Positions 48,229 through 56,678 of a DNA stretch of 64,000 nt are shown one piece after another. The notes under the pieces were generated by a model. The model was given only the letters and a program-made list of their open reading frames with translations, did not search any database and was not told where the DNA came from. The stretch lies in the NCBI RefSeq assembly GCF_004365175.1, contig NZ_SOCE01000001.1, forward strand, positions 2,157,154-2,221,153, written 5' to 3'. This DNA comes from Kribbella voronezhensis (GTDB lineage: Bacteria > Actinomycetota > Actinomycetes > Propionibacteriales > Kribbellaceae). Position 1 is the stretch's first letter. Each line of letters begins with the position of its first letter. The position numbers and the translations under genes were made by a program.

Positions 48229-48963
48229 TCAGGCTTGGTCGAACCAGCCCGGTGTCTTCCGGTGGTGCACGTCCGGGAGCTGCCGCGGTACGACCGGAGC
48301 GGCCCACTGGACGGCGTTCGCGAGGATCTGCTGGACCTCCGGCTGGTGGTAGGTCGGGTACTCCTGGTCGCCCGGGCGGAAGTAGAACACCCGGCCCTGA
48401 CCGCGCCGGTAGCAGCAGCCCGAGCGGAACACCTCGCCACCGGAGAACGAGCTGACGAACACCAGCTCATCCGGCTGCGGTACGTCGAACAACTCGCCGT
48501 ACATCTCCTCCTGCGGGATCACCAGCGGATGCGGTACGCCGGCCGCGATCGGGTGCCCGGCGGCGACGGTCCAGAGCAGCTCGCGGTCGTCCTCCGACCG
48601 CCAGTCGAGCGAGCACGTCGTACCCATCAACTTCTTGAAGATCTTCGAGAAATGCGCCGAGTGCAGGGCGATCAGGCCCATCCCGGACAGCACCGCCTCC
48701 TGGACGCGCTCGACGACGGCGTCGTCCACGTCGCCGTGCGCGCGGTGCCCCCACCAGGTGAGCACATCGGTCTCGGCGAGCACTTCCTCGGTCAGCCCGT
48801 GCTCGGGTTGCTGCAACCACGCCGTACGGACCTTCACCTCGTCGCCGAGCTTCGCCCGCAGGCCGGCGGCGATCGTCTCGTGCATGGTGTCGGGGTAGAT
48901 CTTCTGAACCGCGGCGTCGTCCTGCTCGTGGACGTTCTCGCCCCAGACGGTGACGTTAAGCAT
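48229..48963 (-). CDS. ThuA domain protein
   Basis: 244 residues with a GATase-like ThuA fold: VTVWGENVHE at the start, LTWWGHRAHGDV, and LIALHSAHFSKIFKKLMGT. ThuA of rhizobia helps in trehalose use; the catalytic role is unknown. It follows a Gfo/Idh oxidoreductase with an 8-base overlap, the common ThuA-oxidoreductase pair in sugar catabolism. Confidence 0.92.
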   Translation of the reverse strand: MLNVTVWGENVHEQDDAAVQKIYPDTMHETIAAGLRAKLGDEVKVRTAWLQQPEHGLTEEVLAETDVLTWWGHRAHGDVDDAVVERVQEAVLSGMGLIALHSAHFSKIFKKLMGTTCSLDWRSEDDRELLWTVAAGHPIAAGVPHPLVIPQEEMYGELFDVPQPDELVFVSSFSGGEVFRSGCCYRRGQGRVFYFRPGDQEYPTYHQPEVQQILANAVQWAAPVVPRQLPDVHHRKTPGWFDQA

Positions 48964-50044
48964 CGAGTACGACCTCTCGTCCTGCCTGCGCCGAGGCGTA
49001 ACAGGCGTCGATGACCTGGGTCCGGACGAGTGCCTCGGACCCGATGTGCGCCGACCAGTCGCCGCTCAGCACGATGGCGACGAACTCGCTGACGACCGCG
49101 CGGTGACCGAGTCCCGCGCCGGTGGCGGGCCGCACCTCGGCGGGCACGCCCGCGACGTCGGTGAAGATCCGCAGCGTGTCGGTACTGGTGTAGTTCTGTA
49201 CTTCGATCTTCGCGCCGCCCTCGGTACCGAACAGCTCGATCCCGAAGTTGTCGCCGGGAGCGCGGTACGTCGCCCAGCTCGTCTCCAGCTGCAGCGCACC
49301 GCCGCCCTCGAGCCGCAGGTACGCCGTGGCGAGGTCCTCCACCTCGAACTTGGAGCCGAGCGTGTCGACGGTCGGCCGGATCACACTGGCGGAGCTGCCG
49401 CGGCCGCGCGGACCGAGCTCGGCGAAGGTGTTCGCGCTGACCGTGGTCACCTTCGGCTCGTTCAGCAGGTGCAGGGCCAGGTCGAGGATGTGCACGCCGA
49501 GGTCGATCAGCGGGCCGCCACCGGACAGCTCGCGGTTGGTGAACCAGCCGCCCATGCCGGGGATGCCGTTGCGGCGCATCCAGTGCGCCTTCGCGTAGTA
49601 GATGCGGCCCAGCTGGCCCTCGTCGATCTGGTGCTTCAGGGCCGCGACGTCGCCGCGCTCGCGGTGGTTGAACACCACCTTCAGCACCTTGCCGGCCTTC
49701 TTCGCGGCCTCGACCATCGCCTGGCCTTCGGCGACGGTCCGGGCCAGCGGCTTCTCGCACAACACGTGCAGGCCCTTGTCCAGGGCGGCCAGCGCGATCG
49801 GCGCGTGCAACTGGGTCGGCGTCCCGATGCTGACGGCATCGAGGCCGGGGGTCTCGACCAGGTCCTCCCACTTCTCGAAAAGCTGCGGCACCCGGAACTT
49901 CTCACCGAGGTCGGCGAGAATGTCCTTCTCCAGGCCGGCGAGCGCGACCACCTCGACATCGGGCAGCTCGGCGAAGGCTTCCAGGGCGGTCCGGCCGGCG
50001 AATCCCAGCCCGACGACTCCGACGCGTAGTTTTTGATCGTTCAC
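48956..50044 (-). CDS. Gfo/Idh/MocA family oxidoreductase
   Basis: 362-residue NAD(P)-dependent sugar dehydrogenase-like enzyme. The Rossmann motif GVVGLGFAG is at the N-terminus, and CEKPLA carries the family lysine near residue 97. The C-terminal sheet domain contains GGWFTNRELSGGGPLIDLGV. Paired with ThuA. Substrate unknown, probably a sugar or inositol derivative. Confidence 0.93.
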   Translation of the reverse strand: MNDQKLRVGVVGLGFAGRTALEAFAELPDVEVVALAGLEKDILADLGEKFRVPQLFEKWEDLVETPGLDAVSIGTPTQLHAPIALAALDKGLHVLCEKPLARTVAEGQAMVEAAKKAGKVLKVVFNHRERGDVAALKHQIDEGQLGRIYYAKAHWMRRNGIPGMGGWFTNRELSGGGPLIDLGVHILDLALHLLNEPKVTTVSANTFAELGPRGRGSSASVIRPTVDTLGSKFEVEDLATAYLRLEGGGALQLETSWATYRAPGDNFGIELFGTEGGAKIEVQNYTSTDTLRIFTDVAGVPAEVRPATGAGLGHRAVVSEFVAIVLSGDWSAHIGSEALVRTQVIDACYASAQAGREVVLDA

Positions 50045-50159
50045 AGCGCAAGAGTCTTGTCAGTCGATGACAACGTCGTCAACCTCATCCCACGCTACGG
50101 AACGCGGTCGTGCGTCCGCGCTCGGGGGAGTTCGTCGTACGCCAAGGTCGGTGGGAGCC

Positions 50160-50260
50160 GGACCGCCACGCCATCAGTACCAGGTGGTGTGCGGTGAGTC
50201 GGCGGCCCTTTCAGGCGCGAAGAAGCGCAGCCGGAGCGCCTACTGATGGTGTGGCGGTCC
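50160..50260. repeat. Long inverted repeat (20-bp arms)
   Basis: Arms at 50160-50179 and 50241-50260 are complementary over 20 bases with one G-T wobble. The 61-base centre could form inner hairpins (GGCGC ... GCGCC). It lies between the DUF3499 stop and the Gfo/Idh start. It could terminate the DUF3499 transcript, encode a structured RNA or be a tiny mobile remnant. No target-site duplication is seen. Confidence 0.65.
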
Positions 50261-50274
50261 TGCCCCAGCCTGGT

Positions 50275-50673
50275 TCAGGCTTGTTCTTTGTTGTCGTGGC
50301 CGGGGGTGTCGTCCGGGTCGCGCAGCATGCGGAGGTGACCGCGGCGGGCGACCTCGACCGGAGCACCAGGCACCGGCTGTCCGGGGCGAGTCGGCGGCAG
50401 CGGGCGAGCCGCTTCCCGTACGGCGTTCGCCAGCGCCTCGAGGTCGTCGTTGGACGGGCCGGCCGCCGCGGGATCCGGAGCCAGCCGGATCACCTCCCAG
50501 CCGTTCGGGGCGGTGAGACGGTCGGCGTGATCCGCGCAGAGGTCGTAGCAGTGCGGTTCGGCGTACGTGGCCAACGGACCGAGGACGCAGGTCGAGTCGG
50601 CATAGACGTAGGTGAGCGTCGACACGGCCGGCCGATGGCAGGCGGCGCGCGAACAGATCCTGGCGATGCTCAC
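50275..50673 (-). CDS. DUF3499 family protein
   Basis: 132 residues. Cysteines at 7, 12, 29, 42 and 46 with nearby histidines (CSRAACH, PHCYDLCADH) suggest a zinc-binding fold. The second half is helical and polar. The family is confined to actinobacteria and has no known function. It is divergent from the zincin-fold gene with 31 bases between, a conserved pairing. Confidence 0.9.
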   Translation of the reverse strand: MSIARICSRAACHRPAVSTLTYVYADSTCVLGPLATYAEPHCYDLCADHADRLTAPNGWEVIRLAPDPAAAGPSNDDLEALANAVREAARPLPPTRPGQPVPGAPVEVARRGHLRMLRDPDDTPGHDNKEQA

Positions 50674-50704
50674 GTCCAGACGCTACCCCCACTAGGCTGA
50701 TCGC

Positions 50705-51151
50705 GTGACCGAGGCTCGCCGTCATCGCAGGCACATCGACCGCCATGGGCGCGGCATGCTCGGACCGATCAGCCGGCCGAGCAGCTTCGCGCCGCGTGGT
50801 CTACCGCTGCAACGGTCGGCCGCGGCCCAGTTCGACGAGGTCGTCGCGATCGAGGTGACCCGCCTGGAGAAGCGCCTCCCCCAGGTCGTCGCCCGGGTCG
50901 AGTTCGCCATCGAGGACGTCCCGAACCTCGACCTGCACGCAGGTCAGATCCCCCTCACCCACTCCACCGGCGGCACGTCCCACGAGCCCTACCGCATCAT
51001 CGTCTTCCGCCGCCCCATCGAACTGAGAGCCGAACGCTCCGGCACCAGCCTCGCGTGGCTGGTCCGCTCCGCCCTCGTCCTCGAACTGGCCGACGTCCTG
51101 GCCCTCTCCCCCGAACAAATAGACCCCGACTTCGACACCGACGAAGACTGA
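50705..51151 (+). CDS. Zincin-fold metallopeptidase family protein, active-site motif absent
   Basis: 148 residues of the minimal metallopeptidase family. The expected HExxH zinc motif position reads LVLELADVL, so neither metal-binding histidine is there. The rest of the fold is recognisable (VARVEFAIEDVP, EPYRIIVFRRPIE). It probably lacks peptidase activity. GTG start. It ends two bases before repeat copy E1. Confidence 0.8.
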   Translation: MTEARRHRRHIDRHGRGMLGPISRPSSFAPRGLPLQRSAAAQFDEVVAIEVTRLEKRLPQVVARVEFAIEDVPNLDLHAGQIPLTHSTGGTSHEPYRIIVFRRPIELRAERSGTSLAWLVRSALVLELADVLALSPEQIDPDFDTDED

Positions 51152-51152
51152 G

Positions 51153-51240
51153 CCTCCGTACGCCGACCCGCTTCGCGCCCTCCTCCGTCGGCCGCTCGAC
51201 CACCCACCCCGGATCGCCGCTCCTCCGTCGCGGCTCGAAC
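51153..51240 (-). repeat. Dispersed intergenic hairpin repeat, copy E1
   Basis: On the minus strand: hairpin GCCGC/GCGGC (51230-51234 and 51216-51220) around GACGGAGGA, then CCGGGGTGGGTGG, a second GACGGAGGA core and GGGCGCGAAGCGGGTCGGCG. It matches copies C and D closely and shares its far end with copy A. It starts two bases after the preceding stop. Confidence 0.85.
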
Positions 51241-51300
51241 AGCGGTAGGCAGCACCTCGTGCCTGACGAACAGGTGGCCTGGTCGTTCGGCATACACGCC

Positions 51301-51390
51301 TCACGCCTTCACCGTCGGGCGCCTGACCCGCCCGCCGCAAGTCGCTCGACCTCCGCCGCCAGGTAGCCGGTCCTTCGTCGCGGCTCAAGC
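51301..51390 (-). repeat. Dispersed intergenic hairpin repeat, copy E2 (degenerate)
   Basis: On the minus strand GCCG and CGGC flank the core GACGAAGGA (51371-51379), then GGTCGAGCG and a GC-rich part ending near GACGGTGAAGG. It lacks the full G-tract, so it is a weaker family member. The adjacent stretch 51391-51478 is AT-richer than its surroundings, with a weak stem GAAACTT/AAGTTTC that may end the DUF5719 transcript. Confidence 0.5.
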
Positions 51391-51478
51391 GGCAGCGGGT
51401 TTTTCCGGGATGCCAAGTGGAAACTTTTCGTCGCCATTTGCAAGTTTCTTTCCAAGCAAGGCGCGCGAAGCTGGCCTG

Positions 51479-52954
51479 TTAGTTGAGCGCAGCCTTGGTG
51501 TCCGGTTCTGCGCCCAGCTGTGCGCGGAAGACGAGCGACGTGGTCAACGGCCACGCGGCTACCTGCGGTGTGTCTTCGGGGTCCGCCTTCGCGGCGGGCA
51601 TCAAGGTGGCGCCGGCGACGATGTCGCCCCGAAGCTGCTCGACCATCAGGTACGTCGGCTTCGTCTGCGGTTTGAAGGTGATCACGTTGGTGGCCCCGCC
51701 GATGACGTCGAGGGAGCGGGTCTGGATCACCTTGTCGGTCGCGTCGCGGAGTTCGAAGCGGACGCCGGCCGTGTCGCCCGGTGCCGTCACCTGCAGGACC
51801 ACTGGCTGATCGTGGGGCGGCAGGACGACGTACGCCGGTCCGCGCAGCGGCTCCGTCGCGCCCAGGGTCGAGAACTCGGTGACCGCGGAGTTCGTCATCC
51901 GGGTCGCGGCGGTGATCGGCTGGTCGGCGGTGACCGTGATGGCGGACGCGTACTTCTTCAGCACGCCCTCCAACCGGATCACCTTGGTCGACCCGGCCGG
52001 GATCTGCATGGTCGACAACTCGGCCGGCTTGAACGGTCCGTTCGGCCCGTTGATCGTCAGCGTCGCGGACGCCTGCAGGTCGCCAGGGTTCACCACAGTG
52101 AGAACCCGTACGCCGCTCCCGCCGGCCAGTGCTGGCACGGTCACCTTCAGCGCCGGCTGGGTCGAGGTGTTCAGCCAGTCGACTCCGGCCGGGGTCTTGC
52201 CGCTGCTCGCGTTGTCCCGGAGTGCCGGGGCGACCCGGCCGCCGGTGGAGACCACGTGGAGGGCGAGATCCGGGAGCTTCACCACCTGGCCCAGGTAGAT
52301 CTCGGCGGTGCCACGAGCGGGCACCACGACGCCGCGCGCGTTCGGAACGTCCTGGACGCCGGTGGCCGAGTAGAAGGTGACGTTCACCTCGGCGTTCACG
52401 CTGTCCAGGTTCGTCAGCACCAGCACGTCCCGGCGATTCACAGCACCCGAAGCACCCACGAACCAGAAGTCGGATCCCGGCAACTGACACGGCACGCTCG
52501 CCATGCCGCGATTGACGCCTTCCTCGGCGACCGTCGTACTGGTCGCTACCGCGCCGGCGGCCAACGGCCCTGTACCGCGGATCGACAGCGGCTGCAGATT
52601 CGCCGTACGCGCAGTGGAAGCGATCTTGCCGCGCGCGAGCACCGAGCCGACCGGGTCGGATGTGGACGGCAGGGGCGCGATCGACAGCGGCGCCGAGTCG
52701 CCCGCGGCCGTCGGGGTGTCCTCGGGAAGGCTCGGCGCTACTGCGTTCACCCAGGAAGCCACTTTGCCGCCGAGACCGGGCACCGGGCAGGCCAGCGCAG
52801 TGCGGTTCACCACTGTCCGCGTGGGCTCCTCGACGCCCTCTGCTCGAGTCACCGGCGCCTTGGCGTGCGTGATCGCTCCCAGCCCACCGACGACGGCCAG
52901 CGCGAGCACGCAGGCACCGATGCGGACACGGAGGTCGGACAGCAGGCCGGTCAT
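51479..52954 (-). CDS. DUF5719 family secreted protein
   Basis: 491 residues with one N-terminal hydrophobic segment (about 10-30) and a mainly beta extracytoplasmic region rich in Val, Thr and Pro. Repeating segments such as VLTNLDSVNAEVNVTFYS and VVNPGDLQASATLTI look like beta-sandwich units. ATG 52954 follows AGGAGG at five bases and overlaps the glycosyltransferase stop by 4 bases. Its constant partnership with the membrane glycosyltransferase suggests a shared role in cell-surface glycan work; not proven. Confidence 0.85.
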   Translation of the reverse strand: MTGLLSDLRVRIGACVLALAVVGGLGAITHAKAPVTRAEGVEEPTRTVVNRTALACPVPGLGGKVASWVNAVAPSLPEDTPTAAGDSAPLSIAPLPSTSDPVGSVLARGKIASTARTANLQPLSIRGTGPLAAGAVATSTTVAEEGVNRGMASVPCQLPGSDFWFVGASGAVNRRDVLVLTNLDSVNAEVNVTFYSATGVQDVPNARGVVVPARGTAEIYLGQVVKLPDLALHVVSTGGRVAPALRDNASSGKTPAGVDWLNTSTQPALKVTVPALAGGSGVRVLTVVNPGDLQASATLTINGPNGPFKPAELSTMQIPAGSTKVIRLEGVLKKYASAITVTADQPITAATRMTNSAVTEFSTLGATEPLRGPAYVVLPPHDQPVVLQVTAPGDTAGVRFELRDATDKVIQTRSLDVIGGATNVITFKPQTKPTYLMVEQLRGDIVAGATLMPAAKADPEDTPQVAAWPLTTSLVFRAQLGAEPDTKAALN

Positions 52955-55878
52955 GAGGACCTCCTGGCGTGCGTCCCGTGCGGCACCGCGACCGTTCGGC
53001 GGGCCGTCGGCATGCAGGAGATCAGCGCGATGATCCAGGCGATGATCCCGAGCACCCGCCACAGGTTGCGGGTGGTGTCGTTCAGTGGTGCCTTGCCGTC
53101 GATCGTCGACCGGTCGATCAGCCAGGACGCGTCGTCACCCTCGGCGCTCGCCCTGGTCAGCCCTGGCAGCGAGTCGAGCGTCGACATGAGCGTCGGGTCG
53201 ACGGGCGCGGGCAGGTACAGGTAGTCGACGTCGAGTGCGGCCAACTGCCGCCCCTCCTCGCCGGTCCCGCCGCCACCGAGTGTCGACAGTACGTCGGTGA
53301 GTGGCTTGGTCTGGGCCGCTGTCGGCGCAGCCTCCAGTGACCCCATCCGCGGCCCGCCGTTGCGCACCAGCGAGTACCGCATCGGACTGTTCGGCACCTT
53401 GCGCACCACCAGGATCGACGCGTACTGCGGCGGGCCCTGCGATGACTGCAGGTACGCCGGGAGGTCCTGCTCCGGTCCTAGCCGGAGCGGGCCGTCGTCG
53501 CCACGTACCAGCCAGAAGCCCGCCGTGACGATCGTCGTCACCAGAACCACACCGAGCACACCTTGGATGATGAGTTCGCGAGACTTCCCGACGGAGTCCC
53601 AAGCCACGGTGACCGCGACGATCCACCCAGCGCTCATCAGGAACATCAGCGGCCCACTGCCACCACCGAGACGGCTCGCGATCAACGTGCCGGCCAGGCC
53701 GGCCAGCGCGACGAGCCAGCCGAGCAACTCGTACCGCTGACGCGACTCGCGGGTCAGCGCCAGCAGGGCCACCAGAATGAGCGGCACCGCGAACCACCAA
53801 GGTGCAGGCGCGCCAACCGGCGTACCGGTCAGCAGGCGGGCGATGCTGTCGCCAGGACCCACGGCTGCGGTCGGCGGACCACCGGCCTCCTGGCCGAGGC
53901 GGGACGGATGCAGCACGAGCTGGATGGTCCAGGGCAGGACCAGCACCAGCCCGAGGAAGACCGAGAAGACGAGCTGGCGACCTTGTCGCCGCCAGCCGAG
54001 CCCGAGCAGTGCGCCGGCCACCAGCGCGATCCCGGCCAGCAGTCCCAGCGCCGGCGTGAAGGCCAAGAGGACGGCCTGGCAGATCCCGGCGAACCAAGCG
54101 GCCCGCCAACTGCCCTGAATGACGACCCGGCGACGCCTGGCGACGGTGTGCACAGCGGCACCGAGCAGGGGCAGCACGATCGCCGCCACACAGGTCCCGA
54201 GTCGCCCCTGCGAAACCGCTCCGTTGGTGAAAACCGCCAGCCCGTACGCCGCTGCGCCCCACGCTCGGGCAACCCTGTCGACGACAAACGCGCGCAGCAG
54301 TCCCCATGCCGCCAGGGCAGCCAGCGGAATCGCGCCCATTAGCAGCACGTTCGTGGCTCCGGCCGGGCCGAAGGTGACAGTCGAAAGAGCCCAGAACTGG
54401 GAAAGCCAAGCGGGCGGAGTCACTCCGGGCGGCGCTGATGCGGCCGCGTGCCAGAGGGACCCGAGGCTCTCGTGCGGAGGCAGCAGCAGGTGCGACCGCA
54501 GGACGCCGCTGCCGATCAAGCTGCGGGCGGCGATGAAAGCGCCGAGGAACAGGACCGCCCAGACCACCAGGAACGGCCGGCGAATCAACTGGCGGCGCCA
54601 GCGCGGCTGGTCGACCGCGACGCGGGCCGTGCTCTTGGCCCGGCGAGCCGTGGTGACGACCTGCTCCTCGGGCTCGTCGGCCCAGGCCTCGCGCAACCGC
54701 TCGGAGATGGTGCTGCCGGTCTCTTCGAGGTTGTGCCGCAACGCGTGCACGGAGCGGCCGAAGAGCGACTTGATGTCGTCGTACGGGACCTGGTCCAGAT
54801 TGCGGCGGTCCTTGCGGGCCTGGGTCCAGCCGCCCGCGAGGACGGTGCCCAGCAATGCGGTCCACTCGTCGACGGCACCCGAGGGTGTCTTGCCGAGCAG
54901 GAACCACAGCGACCGGAAGGTGGCGCCGAGGAGGAACCTGAGGATCAGCAGCGGAAGCAGTCTGCTCGGAGCGTTCGCGAGCACGGTGTAGTAGGCGTGC
55001 GCGCGGTCGAGCTGGTAGGCGTGCCGCCTGGTGCCGGCCAGCGCCCGCTCACCCGTCGCGGCGGCCTGGGCGTGGTAGACGACCGCGTCCGGCGCGACGC
55101 CGACCTTGAAGCCGGCCCGGCTGGCCCGCCAGCCGAAGTCGATGTCGTCGCGGAACATTGGCAGTCGCGGGTCGAAGCCCTTCAGTGACTCCCAGACGTC
55201 GCGGCGGACCAGCATCCCGGCCGAGCTGACCGCGAGCACGTTCCGCGGCTGGTCGTGCTGGCCCTGGTCGAGTTCGCCGACCTCGATCCCGGTGTCGCGC
55301 CGGCCGCCGAGCGACGTGGTGACGCCGACCTCGAGCAGTTCGCGATCCCGCGGCCACAACCGCAGCTTGGGTCCCCAGACGGCCGTGTCCGGAGACATTG
55401 TGGCCTGCAGCAACAATTGTTCGAGCGCCTTCGGAGCCGGCGCGCAGTCGTCGTGCAGCAGCCAGAGCCACTCGACCACCGGCATGTGGCCGTCGTCGCC
55501 GTACGGCCCGACGGCGGACGGGACCGGGGCGAACCCGACCGTCTCCAGTCCGCGAGCGACCGCCGTACCGAAGCCCGTGCGGGCGGACAGGCTCACCACG
55601 GGCTCGACCGCGGGCATCGTGGCCAGCAGTTCGGCGGTCTCGTCGGTGGAGCCGGTGTCGACCGCGATCAGCCGTTCCGGCCTGCGGCCGAGGGCCCACA
55701 GGGCCTCGGTCAGCCTCGGGAGCCAGGCGGCACCTTCGTGCCCGACCACGACCGCGGTGACGACGTGCCGGACCGGTGCGCGACCCATCGGGTCGCCTGT
55801 GAGGTCGGTCGGGAAATCGACGGAGTCGAAGAAATCCCAGCCGGCCGGAGCTTCTGGTTCCATGCGGAGCAGTGACAC
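52951..55878 (-). CDS. Large membrane glycosyltransferase, GT2 family
   Basis: 975 residues. The N-terminal GT-A domain (about 35-300) shows VDTGSTDET for the nucleotide and metal, LHDDCAP for the DxD-like site and FRDDIDFGWR for the acceptor-side acidic pair. After a linker, twelve or so hydrophobic helices fill residues 440-800, with an extracytoplasmic part and a last helix near 945. It resembles actinobacterial GT2 proteins that lie by whiB and manB. Donor and product unknown; GDP-mannose is available from the adjacent genes. Start GTG 55878 or ATG 55863. Confidence 0.9.
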   Translation of the reverse strand: MSLLRMEPEAPAGWDFFDSVDFPTDLTGDPMGRAPVRHVVTAVVVGHEGAAWLPRLTEALWALGRRPERLIAVDTGSTDETAELLATMPAVEPVVSLSARTGFGTAVARGLETVGFAPVPSAVGPYGDDGHMPVVEWLWLLHDDCAPAPKALEQLLLQATMSPDTAVWGPKLRLWPRDRELLEVGVTTSLGGRRDTGIEVGELDQGQHDQPRNVLAVSSAGMLVRRDVWESLKGFDPRLPMFRDDIDFGWRASRAGFKVGVAPDAVVYHAQAAATGERALAGTRRHAYQLDRAHAYYTVLANAPSRLLPLLILRFLLGATFRSLWFLLGKTPSGAVDEWTALLGTVLAGGWTQARKDRRNLDQVPYDDIKSLFGRSVHALRHNLEETGSTISERLREAWADEPEEQVVTTARRAKSTARVAVDQPRWRRQLIRRPFLVVWAVLFLGAFIAARSLIGSGVLRSHLLLPPHESLGSLWHAAASAPPGVTPPAWLSQFWALSTVTFGPAGATNVLLMGAIPLAALAAWGLLRAFVVDRVARAWGAAAYGLAVFTNGAVSQGRLGTCVAAIVLPLLGAAVHTVARRRRVVIQGSWRAAWFAGICQAVLLAFTPALGLLAGIALVAGALLGLGWRRQGRQLVFSVFLGLVLVLPWTIQLVLHPSRLGQEAGGPPTAAVGPGDSIARLLTGTPVGAPAPWWFAVPLILVALLALTRESRQRYELLGWLVALAGLAGTLIASRLGGGSGPLMFLMSAGWIVAVTVAWDSVGKSRELIIQGVLGVVLVTTIVTAGFWLVRGDDGPLRLGPEQDLPAYLQSSQGPPQYASILVVRKVPNSPMRYSLVRNGGPRMGSLEAAPTAAQTKPLTDVLSTLGGGGTGEEGRQLAALDVDYLYLPAPVDPTLMSTLDSLPGLTRASAEGDDASWLIDRSTIDGKAPLNDTTRNLWRVLGIIAWIIALISCMPTARRTVAVPHGTHARRSS

Positions 55879-55956
55879 CTCAGGGGTAGGACGGTCTGCC
55901 TCGACCCGCTCAGGCCGCGGCGAGGACTGAGCTTACGCGAACCCTGACAGTGCCCC

Positions 55957-55994
55957 TACACAACCGCGGGACCCGTACACAGCCGCGGGCCCCG
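55957..55994. repeat. Two tandem 19-bp repeats with CCGCGG
   Basis: The unit TACACARCCGCGGGMCCCG occurs twice without a gap, differing at two positions. Each unit contains the palindrome CCGCGG. They lie about 80-115 bases before the glycosyltransferase start and could be a regulator site, with repeated half-sites on two turns of the helix. Confidence 0.6.
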
Positions 55995-56017
55995 GTGGAC
56001 AGAGTCCGGCCGGGGCC
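55988..56017 (-). terminator. Candidate whiB terminator
   Basis: Perfect 8-bp arms GGCCCCGG / CCGGGGCC (55988-55995, 56010-56017), about 90 bases after the whiB stop and overlapping the second tandem repeat. No U-tract, so this is tentative. Confidence 0.45.
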
Positions 56018-56105
56018 TCACACGAAGTCTGTGTTCAGTTTTCCGTTGCGGCGCAGCAGCCACCGGCGACGGCGGGGTGGCAGGGCACCACCACGCGTCG
56101 AGGGA

Positions 56106-56372
56106 TCAGACGGCCCTCTTCTTCAGCTTGCGGCGCTCCCGCTCCGACAGCCCGCCCCAGATCCCGAAGCGTTCGTCGTTCTGCAGTGCGTACTCCAGGC
56201 ATTCGCCTCGTACGTCACAACCGAGGCAGACCTTCTTCGCCTCGCGGGTGGAACCGCCCTTCTCCGGGAAGAAAGCCTCTGGATCGGTCTGGGCACACAG
56301 TGCCCGTTCCTGCCAGTTCGGCTCCTCCTCGATCGCCTCACCGTCGACAATCGCCATCAGCGTTTCTGTCAC
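56106..56372 (-). CDS. whiB: WhiB-family redox-sensing regulator (WhiB/WhmD type)
   Basis: 88-residue iron-sulfur protein. The four cluster cysteines are C26, C49, C52 and C58; the GIWGG turn is at 70-74; the basic tail RRKLKKRAV should touch DNA or sigma factor. WhiB proteins act with the main sigma factor; WhiB in Streptomyces and WhmD in mycobacteria control sporulation septation and division. Its place near manB, cofD and cofE matches the developmental whiB of Streptomyces. GTG 56372 follows AGGAGG at seven bases. Confidence 0.94.
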   Translation of the reverse strand: MTETLMAIVDGEAIEEEPNWQERALCAQTDPEAFFPEKGGSTREAKKVCLGCDVRGECLEYALQNDERFGIWGGLSERERRKLKKRAV

Positions 56373-56503
56373 GGTACGACCTCCTCGACCCTGTTCGTTC
56401 CCCTGTACATATGGGCTTGCGGTCCCACATGCCTGACCTCGACCGTTCTACTAGCTTGAAAACGGTCCCCGATACCGAGTGTCCAACGAACGACACGGTT
56501 GAA

Positions 56504-56532
56504 ATTACATTCCTGCAATCCACGAAAGTCAA
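56504..56532 (-). promoter_or_regulatory. Candidate whiB promoter
   Basis: On the minus strand TTGACT (56532-56527) and TGTAAT (56509-56504) are 17 bases apart, a good vegetative-type promoter. It lies about 130 bases before the whiB start, leaving a long leader. Prediction only. Confidence 0.5.
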
Positions 56533-56569
56533 GCCGTGGTCTGCTATTGGCATCATCCGCAACACGGCT

Positions 56570-56606
56570 GCAAAAGAACGAGAGGCCTGTGTTCACAGGC
56601 CTCTCG
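56570..56606 (-). terminator. Terminator of the Q-rich membrane protein gene
   Basis: Arms CGAGAGGCCTGTG / CACAGGCCTCTCG (56579-56591, 56594-56606) form a long stem, followed on the minus strand by TTCTTTTGC, a real U-tract. It lies about 70 bases past the stop and insulates whiB. Confidence 0.88.
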
Positions 56607-56678
56607 CTCCGAACCGGTGCCTCGCGAAGGCGTCCGGAGAAAGTTCCGGCGGACCTTCGGCAAGGGCTTGCTGCCTTG

